From Phoronis ovalis (taxonomy: Eukaryota > Phoronida > Phoronidae): DNA of 27,282 nucleotides. The stretch's first letter is position 1. Each line of letters opens with the position of its first letter. Of the stretch, positions 19,253 to 27,282 are shown one piece after another. Below the pieces are notes generated by a model. That model searched no databases, had not been told where the DNA came from, and worked only from the letters and a program-made list of their open reading frames with translations. The DNA lies in contig JAOXYB010043948.1 in assembly GCA_028565635.1 (NCBI GenBank), forward strand, positions 1 to 27,282, given 5' to 3'. The position numbers were made by a program, and so were the translations under genes.

Positions 19253-19934
19253 GAACAAACTAAGCATCTAGCTCACAGCTCAGTTGCAAACATAGCAATT
19301 CTGTGATTAGAGTCCGATCAAATTTTGTTTTCTAACTTTACTGCATATTATGAAAAGAATACATTTTTATACATAAATATATAAAAAAATTATAAAATAT
19401 AATTGCTTTCCGGGTGCAGGCCACTGAGTAAAATGTGTGATTACCATGCTTGCAGTTGTTTTTACACTGTGTTGTGCAATAGAATTGTTAGTTCTTTGTA
19501 ATCAAATTTTTGTTGGCACTGGTAAGTCTTGTATCCAAAATAGTACTAAGTCTGATTCATTTTCTGCCCTATAGAATGAAATAATCTTAACTAGGTTTTA
19601 AAATTAAATGTGATAATTTCTTTTATCAATATGAGCAAATGGTTCAAATAATACTAAAAACAGTATTTTACTACTTTATTCAAACTAAGCATTCCGTTAT
19701 AATATTTACGGTGCCTCTTTTTCCTAGTGGGAAGTATAATTGTAATACAATCGTGCAGTTTACGCCTTTCTTGTACATGTACATTATTGCTGTTTTATTA
19801 TTTAATAAAATTTTGCTTTTATCAGTAAAAAGTGGTTATGTTCTTCTATGTATATTGGGCTATAAGTGAACTACAACAAAAGGTAAAAAAACAAGCTTCA
19901 CAGAGTAACAGGATTTTTTATTCCCAGCCAGTTA
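19253..19934 (+). other. 3' untranslated region and flank of gene 1
   Basis: AT-rich sequence after the stop codon, with the poly(A) signal candidates noted separately. No further gene seen. Confidence 0.5.
19804..19809 (+). terminator. Candidate poly(A) signal of gene 1
   Basis: AATAAA about 550 bases past the stop codon, followed by a T-rich then GT-rich stretch (to about 19850) that could be the downstream element. A nearer variant, TATAAA (19391-19396), is possible. Transcript ends are not known. Confidence 0.4.
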
Positions 19935-20885
19935 GCATATAATCGTAGGCTATTTGTTGTTGTCCTAGTCGTGTGTAACAGTTTCTTTGTCTCGCAATAA
20001 CTGCTTTAGTGTTTATGCTTTGTATTTGGTACATGTCAAAGTACAGTATAATTTTGATCTGGATCATTTCCAAGATGTTCTTGGGATTGTATGTCGCTAT
20101 AACAGCTTCAGTGTTTAACCGATCAGCTTCATATTTGGTACAGAGTAAGTAGGCTGGTGGGTGGATTAGGCTAAGTGAGTGACCTTGAAAAGTGGGGGAG
20201 TCAAATGCCGATCCTAATCTTTGACATTTTTCATGTATAACGCTTTCTTTGTCTCACAATAACTGCTTCAGTTTTTATCTGATCAGCTTCATTTTTGGTA
20301 CAGATAAATACAGGTCAAAGTACAGGTCGTTATAATTTAGACTTTGATTACTTCCCATCTGGTGGCCATGTTTTGTTCCCAAGAATGCACATCACATTGC
20401 GACACTTTCGAGAAAGACGAAGTGTTGACTGGACGATTTGAAGGTTGATTCATAAATGCCATATTTGTGAGCATATGAGGCTGGTTGACATGTTAAAATG
20501 ACCTTAAGTGGGTCAAATCCCGATTTGAATCTTCAACATTTTTCACTGTGCATAACACTTGTGTGTCTCACAATAACTGCTTCTTCAGTTTTTATCTGAC
20601 CAGCTTCATAATCAGTACACAGTAAGTACAGATCACGCATAATTTTGACCTGAACTTCTTCCTAATATGGCCGACTGTTGGCCATATTGGCTTTCAAGAA
20701 AAACTGGATGATTCAAAGGTGGTTTCTTGAAGGCCATAGGGTGGTGGGGACATTTTAAAATGACCTTTTCATTGTGTTCCAGTTTTTGTCGGATACATTT
20801 CATATTGGGTACAGGGTAAATACAGGTCAAAGTACAGATCGATTATTATTTTTATCTCGATCACTTCCAGTATGGCTGACTTTAT
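19935..20885 (+). repeat. Tandem array of a ~260-315 bp dispersed repeat
   Basis: The block CAATAACTGCTT recurs at 19995, 20257 and 20571, each followed by a TTTAT..GATCAGCTTCAT-type block, 'GGTACAGAGTAAGTACAGGTC', a TTTGA...GATCA.TTCC block and a 'TGGTGGCCATGTTTTGTTCCC'-type block. A fourth, partial unit ends near 20880. One unit has a perfect 9-bp inverted pair, AATATGGCC (20664-20672) and GGCCATATT (20680-20688). Related copies lie at 12390-12880 and 27165-27282. No open frame of sense; the family is not recognised. Confidence 0.75.
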
Positions 20886-22184
20886 GTATGTAACACTTAA
20901 AGCAACCACTTCAAACATTGCACTGCCCAGCTACAAATTGGGTTTATACTAACAAGTTTACGGGAAAAGATGTGTTATCGTACTTACATCATCACATGTT
21001 CATTGTGTCAGACATGGATTCTTTGATAATGGAAGCTTGCAGTACAACATGAAACATTGGTTGTTTGTTTAAAATCAAGATATCACATATATTTCAGTTG
21101 CATATTCCTGAATGTATATTTTATGACATTGGCTTAGTTATTAGCAAACATTTAGGTCTAGGATTTCCAGATTATACTGGTGGTCAATAAGTTTGAAATT
21201 ATTTTAAAATCTTGAAGTAAGTATCTGATAGCTATTCACAAGTATCCTGAAAACTAAAAAGGTGACCATTTTAGAGAGAAATCAACATTTTACTTATAAG
21301 GGCAATTATCAGAGTAGTTGTAACTCACCAGTGTTTCCTCATATAAAAATTGTACAAAATGCTCTTTACATAAAGCTTTCTTTACTCGTGCTGAAATTTA
21401 ATTTCATGAAAGTTAAGATTTTTCAAAAATTACATACAAAATTTTACACAGAGTACAGTTTAGTTAATAATTTAAATATTAAAAAAAAACTACGACAACC
21501 TTTTTGCAGCCTTAAGGCTAAGTTAGAATCTCGTTGCTGTTTCAATGAAATTTTGTGAAAAATGCATATTTTACATTTCATAAAATAGAAACTTTGTGAA
21601 ACTTTATCATTAAAACTTTATCATGTCATAGTGGTATTTTCAGAGTTGTGTGTGAAATGTATGAAATTTAATAAGGGGTTAATGACTCCTTATAAAAATT
21701 ATACAAATCCTACAGGTAAACACAATGGATCCAAATTCACTAGGGATTGGTGGCTATATAATCAATTTAGTTTTTTAAGCAATAAAAAGTAATGCTTTTT
21801 CTGAAACATTTTTAATAATTCAAATATACATTGTATTTACAATTTGGTCATAAAAAATAATGGGAGTATCATTTTTTCGAAAACAAATTTAAATCAATCT
21901 GCTGGAATTTTTCCATAGATTATACCTAACTTATAATTTTTATAAGGTAATTAAGTGTAATTAAACACTAATTAAATTAAATGCATGTCATATACGAGTG
22001 AAAATACTCCTCCATAAGGCAGTCTAAATGTTTTTAAAATATATTCAGAAAACATTTATTTTATGTGAAAACAATATGCTGATTTTTATTTAAAACAGTA
22101 ACAGAACTTTAACTTAACATTATATTAAGCTGCCAGTAATAAAGAAACATGACCATTCTTCTAATTAACATTCTGTTGTTATAG
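20886..22184 (+). other. Intergenic sequence upstream of gene 2
   Basis: Very AT-rich. Contains the repeat stretch at 21645-21910 related to gene 1 intron 2. A 98-codon open frame at 21262-21558 has no recognisable motif and a composition like its surroundings. No promoter can be pointed to. Confidence 0.5.
21645..21910. repeat. Dispersed repeat related to gene 1 intron 2
   Basis: 21834-21910 resembles 4857-4945 on the same strand (TTTACAATTTGGTCAT, AATAATGGG). 21645-21665 (GTGTGTGAAATGTATGAAA) resembles the reverse complement of about 4983-5003. The two arms have opposite polarity relative to intron 2, which suggests a palindromic element. Boundaries are unclear. Confidence 0.4.
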
Positions 22185-22219
22185 CTGGTAATTCTGTTAA
22201 TGCCAGCACTATATAGATT

Positions 22220-22559
22220 ATGGTTAGTAAATGCAGACAGTTTGCTTTGCTGTTATGGAAAAATTTTACTCTACAAAGGAGGAGCATAGGACCATTCCTT
22301 CTTGAATTTAATATTGCTATTGGATTTGCTGTTTTAATTTGGACAGCCCGTGGTATGACTAATATTCGTGTGCAAAGTGAAGCAGTGGTGTGGGAAGAAT
22401 TTCCTATTTATGTATATCGTCACCTGAATTTAAAAGAAAACGAATTTCTGAAGAGTAGCAATACTTTGATGCATAAAATAAATCAAATTGCATACACACC
22501 AAAATCACCTGTATCAGGTGCTTTAATGGCTTGTTTGAAGAGGAGAATCAATTTAAAAG
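22220..22559 (+). CDS. ABCA3: Gene 2 coding exon 1
   Basis: Residues 1-113. xLxxKN motif in ALLLWKNF, TM1 about 23-43, then the start of loop 1. Phase 1 end at G|GTGAGG, matching gene 1. Confidence 0.88.
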
Positions 22560-25500
22560 GTGAGGTATTTTATTATTTGTAGGATTCTGTCATAATTAAT
22601 GTCTGGCTATGGCTACAGCAGCTCAATTTTGATCACCATAAGGAGATACAATTATATAACCCGTAAATAATAAAGGGGAACAATATTTTGATGGTATATG
22701 TTGAGCCATGCACGTCAAGTCAATGAATATCAAAAAAATTGGAAACAGGTTATAATAATTATAAGTATTAAAATACATCTTGACCATGCTCTCACAACAC
22801 AAGGATGGTTCTGTGTCTTTTCAGCTATCTCATTTGACACAGAAGTGGAAATGGTTGCATATATGATGACAAAGAATTATATTAATACAACTCTGGCTGG
22901 TCTTGTATTTATGACAATTCAACAAGACTCTAGAATTATGCCAAAAAATGTTCATTACAAATTAAGGTAATGTGAATAAGCTGTCTTTACCTTTTACTAT
23001 CATCCAATTGAGAAAGATAATCATGCAGTTTACTTCCTGTTTTTTTTTTAAACATTACATTTTGTTCTGCATAGCTAAGTGGACTAGCTTAAAAACAATG
23101 ACTGCCATTATTGTTATAGTAATGAATAAAATATTAAGAGATTCTTATAAATTATTTCACTCTTTGTTTATTGGTATTTTCTTATTATTTCAGATTTCCT
23201 TCAAGGATGAGAAGTTTTAAATTTCGTACGTTATACCAGGTTAATTCACACAGATTAGCTTGGCACACTAACAGACTTTTTCCTTTCCCAGGCATAAGTA
23301 TTTCCCAAGTTCATTTTGAGGAAGATGAGTATGGTGGCATGCCAGGTAGAAATCTAGTATATATTTGTTACTTATTTTTATCCACTGACAACATATTTAA
23401 GTAATCATCAATCAAAATTCACTACATATTGAATTTTCTTTGTTACAGTAAGAAAAGATTTTGCAAAAATATATAATCTGGCTTGGCTATTCAATTGGAC
23501 ACTTAACCTTTTAATTGAAATCTGAGAGGGGATTTTTCAAAAAAAATTATTTGTTGACCATGGAACCCATATTACAAACCTCATTTGAAACATAATTTGG
23601 AGAAAAATACATTTTTCATGAAAGCACATAGTAATAATGCTTTGTTCCAGTTTCATTGCAAACAAAAAAAAATTCTGTTTGATTGTCCAAACTAGTAGGC
23701 AGTTAACTCAAATTTTATATCTGCAGTAGATTATTTGAATAACACAAGTTCTGTAACTAACTGTTCAGATATTATAAAATATTGCTTTCAGGTTATCATG
23801 CAGAGTACTTTCTTACTCTTCAGTTTGAAATTGACTACTGTATTATTCAGTTATTAAGCCATAATGATGCAGTCAAATTACCTGACATTTATTTGCAAAG
23901 GCAACCTTTCCCACCACATAGAGTCGACAATTTTAAATTTCTGGATGTAATGCTACAGTCATCGCTAATCATATTTTTTTGGTTGTCTGGTGTGCAAGCT
24001 TTAAAAACAATTGTGTTGGAAAAAGAATTGCGATTAAAGGTACATGCAGTTTTAATTTATTACATATGACATACGTGTATCATAGCAAATACATTGTAAA
24101 ATATTGTTACCTAGTATTAGCAATAAACCATTTGCATGTACTTGGTGCAGCTACTAGTTGAAACCTAAATGTTCCCAGTGTTTACAGACAATTTGCTGTT
24201 GAAAGCAATTATGGGGGAAAAGGAATTACAATGTGGGTGTACTGTATATCCATGAGACAGAACACATCCATTGCAGTAGCCAAACCTTTGGCTATGTACA
24301 GATACCAGAACATCAAGGATATAGCCAACCAACCTGTCAACCTGTCACTTGAAAACTCCAGGAAAAGTCCCTTGTGCTTCATTTGCAGAGATGAGCATAC
24401 TGTCCCTGCAGCACCCAATTAAATTTTTGCATGTTTGCCAAGACATTAAAGTAGTTATAATACAGAGAAAATTTTCTCTAACTTAGGAGTTCTTAAAGAT
24501 GATGGGTGTTGACTACTGGATTCAGTGGTGTGCTTGGTTTACAAAGTATATGATTGTTACGTCCATAATGTGCTCCATCATACTTGGGTTTTACTGTGCT
24601 CCATCATCTAATGGCAGAATTCTTGGTGATAACGATCAGGGCTTATTCTTTATGTTCCTGCTTTTATGCACCATTAGTAACATATCTGCTGTCTTTGCAA
24701 TAAGTGTGTTTTTCTCAAAAGGTAATGTTTCATAATCAGTTTTTTAATAACAGTGTTATTTTAAATCCATGTAATATTCATATGCACAGCTGATAACTTT
24801 CACTTAAATTATTAAAATTGTACAATTGTGCCTTTTGTTTATGCTAAAAAAGTAGAAACTTGTGCTTGTCAGCATGTAAGACAATTATAATGGCATATAT
24901 AGAGGAGTTTGAGATGAGTTTACTTTAATTTGTTAATTGTTCGTCATCCAGTCAAATTTGGTAACACTAACTAAAGTTTTTTAAAAAATGAGACTGTGAT
25001 ATATTAATACTAATTTTTTTGTAATATGTAATAGTTCTATTTGAACTTTTAAATATGGAAAGTACACTTTTTACTTATCTTTTAAGATTACCACAATTAA
25101 TCTTCCAGATGCTATATAAGAAATTTAAAAGCATTTGAATGCTGGACTTTGAAAACCTAGAATGTTACAATGTAATCGAACATCCATTATTGTTTGCTTA
25201 TAATCAGCTTCCTGCATATAATATACAGTCAACTGCATTATACTTAACTACAAGTAATGGAAATATGTATTTATTCAATCTAAAGTTTCATGATTAAAGC
25301 TATGTAGATTTATTTTATTGGAATTAATATGTATTAATTATTTTCTTAAGCTGCTCTTTTTCAAGTAATTATACATATTCGGTCCTAATCAGTGTATATA
25401 GCATAGCAACTGTGTAATATATAATTTACATATATACTCCATTTAATAGCTAGGCCTAATTGTTTATTTCTTTTATTTTCAGCGACTTTGGCTAGTACAT

Positions 25501-27085
25501 TTGGTGGAACTATTTTAATTGTATCTTATATTCCATATTTATTTATGAATCATCTGCTAAGCTTTCCAATCAAAATGGTGTCATGTTTATTTCATTATAT
25601 TGCAATTTCGTTTGGTTGTTACATGTTTTTCATCCATAATGCTAAAGGTAAGAGATATTCTTATGTTACAGTACCGTTCTATAATTTGTACATGAAATCA
25701 TTAGATTTGAACTTTATGATTTGGTTCTAAGCAAATGGTCAGAAATACCCCTGGCCAATAGATATAATCAAGTGCTGGCGCATTTCAAAAATAGAATGTG
25801 GTTATTAGTAACAGAGATACATAATTGCAAATTATGATTCATTTGCTAACATATCATTTTTCATGTGCTTTGCAAGTTCTCTTAAGATTTCTTACTGAAA
25901 CAAGAGAACCAGGCAAATAAGGTAATTTGAATTGCTTAAAATGTATGTTTAAGCTAACAAAATTGTCCTGTCTAGCTAGGCACCTGCAGATGAGCTGAAG
26001 GGTACAAGGTGCTCTGTAGGACAAGTTTTTGTTTTTACTATTTTTTATGAAAAATCATAGCCTTCCGTTTTGTGATTCACAAAAATTCATGACTCCTTTT
26101 CCTTTGCGCAAAAAATCAGGACGCCCTGATTTGTACCCTATGCTAATTTCTGACCAATCCTTTAATTTGGAGTTTTGCATTCTTTGTGCACCAATCTGTT
26201 ATTATTTACCTATTTAAATGACATGTTGACTACTATTATATTACATAATCATGCTTACTGTGTGATGCAATATTTTAAAAAGTTGCAAACTTTGAAACTT
26301 CATTCCATTATGTTTGTTTTTAATTTTCATTTTTGTCATGTACCATGTTTTAATATAACTTACTGCAATATTACATTTGAGCCACCACTTATATAATAAT
26401 TATTATAATTTGTATTTATTGGATGGTTCACTACTGGCACACGTTGTTGTTTTATAGCATCCAGTTTAACATGGCATACCATAAACCACTCTTTTCCAAA
26501 TGAAGATGGGTTTGCATTTTCACATGTACTTATTATGCTTACGGTTGATACTGCATTGTACTTAACAATTGCCTGGTATGTAGAAAAAGTGTTCCCAGGG
26601 GAATTTGGTAATCCATATCCTGGCTATTTCCCTTTTCAGGTATGTAAAAACTAAAAGGTGTTTTCAAGTTATATCTAATGGTAACTACTGCAGGGACAGT
26701 CTGGACATAGGCAACCTATTGGAATTTTTGCTCTCGCAATATTCTCTTTATTTCCCCATTGTTGCTTAACATAATCCCACTAAAGTGAACCAGGATTTCT
26801 TGCGAAAGTGGTACAGTACGTTAAGACTAACACAGGCTGCATTTATCAAAAGATGGCTTCTAAGTTAGAGTGCTGCAATTACACAATTTATGATTTATAG
26901 ACAAATAGATGTTTTGAAGTATAGCATCTTTCTTTTTTTTAAATCAGCGAAGCTATTGGTTTGGTAGCAAGCAAGTTCCAGTACTTGATGCAGAGTCCAT
27001 CATTCACCCTGACAGTAAGAAAGAATACTTTGAAGATGAGCCGCTTGAATCACCTGCAGGAATACAGATTAAAAAGCTAAAAAAG
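22220..27085 (+). CDS. ABCA3: ABCA3-like ABC transporter, subfamily A (gene 2, first 8 coding exons; continues past the window)
   Basis: N-terminal part of a second ABCA3-type transporter, a tandem paralogue of gene 1. Exons at 22220-22559, 22825-22966, 23194-23345, 23792-24039, 24487-24721, 25483-25647, 26458-26639 and 26948-27085 join in frame to 534 residues: TM1, extracytosolic loop 1, TM2-TM6 and the linker up to the first strand of NBD1. Both ATPase domains would lie downstream. Intron phases (1,2,1,0,1,1,0,0) equal those of gene 1, and exons 5, 7 and 8 have identical lengths (235, 182, 138). It opens with MVSKCRQFALLLWKNF, with xLxxKN at 10-15 as in gene 1. Differences: exon 2 is shorter by 69 bases, and the linker reads SYWFG where gene 1 has SYWCG. 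No stop or frameshift breaks these exons, so it looks functional as far as seen. An AG at 22183-22184, or at 22215-22216, could be a 5' acceptor. Confidence 0.9.
22825..22966 (+). CDS. ABCA3: Gene 2 coding exon 2
   Basis: Residues 114-160. 'FDTEVEMVAYMM' lines up with '[12 protein letters not shown]' of gene 1, and 'NVHYKLR' with 'NISYKIR'. The first 23 residues of gene 1 exon 2 have no counterpart. Open frame continues upstream of the acceptor but out of phase with exon 1, so this start is preferred. Confidence 0.82.
23194..23345 (+). CDS. ABCA3: Gene 2 coding exon 3
   Basis: Residues 161-211 of loop 1. 'FPSRMRSF' through 'W.TNRLFPFPG' to 'YGGMPG', the last matching 'YGGQPG' of gene 1. Phase 1 end. 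Confidence 0.87.
23792..24039 (+). CDS. ABCA3: Gene 2 coding exon 4
   Basis: Residues 212-294. 'GYHAEYFLTLQFEID' replaces '[15 protein letters not shown]'; '[12 protein letters not shown]' is nearly the gene 1 motif. TM2 follows, then 'LEKELRLK'. Phase 0. Confidence 0.9.
24180..24421. other. GC-richer patch in gene 2 intron 4, origin unknown
   Basis: About 240 bases with visibly more G and C than the flanking intron, and with open frames on both strands (24231-24422 + and 24209-24418 -). Neither translation shows a motif I recognise. It may be a fragment of an unrecognised mobile element. The rest of intron 4 is plain AT-rich sequence. Confidence 0.35.
24487..24721 (+). CDS. ABCA3: Gene 2 coding exon 5
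   Basis: Residues 295-372. Coupling-helix segment 'EFLKMMGVDYWIQW', TM3 and TM4, ending 'AISVFFSK'. 235 bp, as in gene 1. Confidence 0.93.
24722..25482 (+). other. Gene 2 intron 5 (761 bp)
   Basis: AT-rich intron without a recognised gene, RNA or repeat. Confidence 0.6.
25483..25647 (+). CDS. ABCA3: Gene 2 coding exon 6
   Basis: Residues 373-427. TM5 with 'ILIVSYIPYLFM', then a loop nine bases shorter than in gene 1. Phase 1. Confidence 0.9.
25648..26457 (+). other. Gene 2 intron 6 (810 bp)
   Basis: A somewhat less AT-rich stretch near 25980-26170 includes an open frame of 62 codons with no recognisable motif. Nothing else seen. Confidence 0.5.
26458..26639 (+). CDS. ABCA3: Gene 2 coding exon 7
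   Basis: Residues 428-488. 'NEDGFAFSHVLIMLTVDTAL' starts TM6, and 'AWYVEKVFPGEFGNPYPGYF' is the family hallmark. 182 bp, as in gene 1. Confidence 0.93.
26948..27085 (+). CDS. ABCA3: Gene 2 coding exon 8
   Basis: Residues 489-534, cytosolic linker. 'RSYWFGSKQ' then 'KKEYFEDEP', close to the ABCA3 'EYFEaEP', then 'AGIQIKKLKK', the first NBD1 strand. Phase 0 donor AAG|GTGAAT. NBD1 exon 9 lies beyond the window. Confidence 0.92.
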
Positions 27086-27164
27086 GTGAATCATGTCCCA
27101 GGAGAAACCTATAAGATCATCTCGTGGATTTTATTTATAGTTCTTAGGAGTAATCTACTTTCAT

Positions 27165-27282
27165 ACGGTGACAGGGCACAGAGCAAGTCCAGGTCGCAGT
27201 ACATACTATGTGTACTTTTGACCTAGATTACTTCCAATATGGCCGACTGGCGGCCATGTTTGTTCCCGAGAGGGCACGTAAC
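27165..27282 (+). repeat. Copy of the dispersed repeat at the right edge of the window
   Basis: Contains GTCCAGGTC, TTTTGACCTAGATTACTTCC and AATATGGCCGACTGGCGGCC followed by ATGTTTGTTCCCGAGA, the blocks that mark the units at 19935-20885. It lies in gene 2 intron 8 and is cut by the window end. Confidence 0.75.

Noticed and set aside
21262-21558. Open frame of 98 codons between the genes
   Set aside because: Low-complexity, Lys/Asn/Phe-rich translation typical of AT-rich DNA; no motif, and no splice or start context.
22206-22216. TATATA-like sequence just before the gene 2 ATG as a TATA box
   Set aside because: It lies only a few bases from the start codon, too close for a promoter with a leader; better read as part of the leader or as a possible acceptor.
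22698-22824. Open frame extending gene 2 exon 2 upstream
   Set aside because: Out of phase with exon 1 at the available AG sites, and unlike gene 1; a clear TTTTCAG acceptor stands at 22818-22824.
1-27282. tRNA, rRNA, CRISPR or bacterial operon features
   Set aside because: No cloverleaf with a conserved box B, no rRNA motif and no regularly spaced identical repeats with unique spacers; the gene structure is eukaryotic.

Overview
This window is animal (metazoan) nuclear DNA, almost certainly from an invertebrate. It is AT-rich and carries intron-split genes with GT-AG junctions, a decayed LINE, non-autonomous DNA transposons and several dispersed repeat families. Nothing looks prokaryotic. 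I cannot fix the phylum from sequence alone.

The main content is two ABC transporter genes of subfamily A, ABCA3-like, head to tail on the + strand. Gene 1 (coding 3351-19252) is complete. Twenty coding exons join in frame (370+211+143+251+235+174+182+138+130+155+156+211+250+113+1020+270+512+188+171+448 = 5328 bases) to give 1775 residues plus a stop. Both transmembrane domains, both nucleotide-binding domains and both regulatory domains are present with intact ATPase motifs. Gene 2 (22220 to beyond 27085) shows only its first eight coding exons (534 residues, TMD1 and the start of the linker) before the window ends. Its intron phases match those of gene 1 one for one, so the two are tandem duplicates that have since diverged.

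Layout: 1-825, relic of the C-terminal part of a CR1/jockey-type LINE reverse transcriptase; 873-1281 and 1866-2288, two copies of a short terminal-inverted-repeat element, each flanked by its own 8-bp target-site duplication; 2297-3334, AT-rich upstream sequence ending in a splice acceptor, so gene 1 has at least one unseen 5' noncoding exon; 3351-19252, gene 1, whose introns hold an inverted-repeat element (intron 7), an echo of exon 7 (intron 5), microsatellites and dispersed repeats; 19253-22219, intergenic, with a likely poly(A) signal and a tandem array of a ~260-315 bp repeat that also occurs in gene 1 intron 12 and at the right edge of the window; 22220-27085, gene 2.

ABCA3-type proteins are full-length lipid transporters of intracellular vesicles and lysosome-related organelles. 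The first residues of both proteins carry the xLxxKN motif tied to post-ER targeting in ABCA3, and the linker of gene 1 carries an acidic dileucine-type motif, so an endolysosomal location is plausible. I found no previously undescribed system. The most notable items are the tandem pair, the MITE family with clear target-site duplications, the duplicated exon fragment, and the cysteine-rich C terminus of gene 1.
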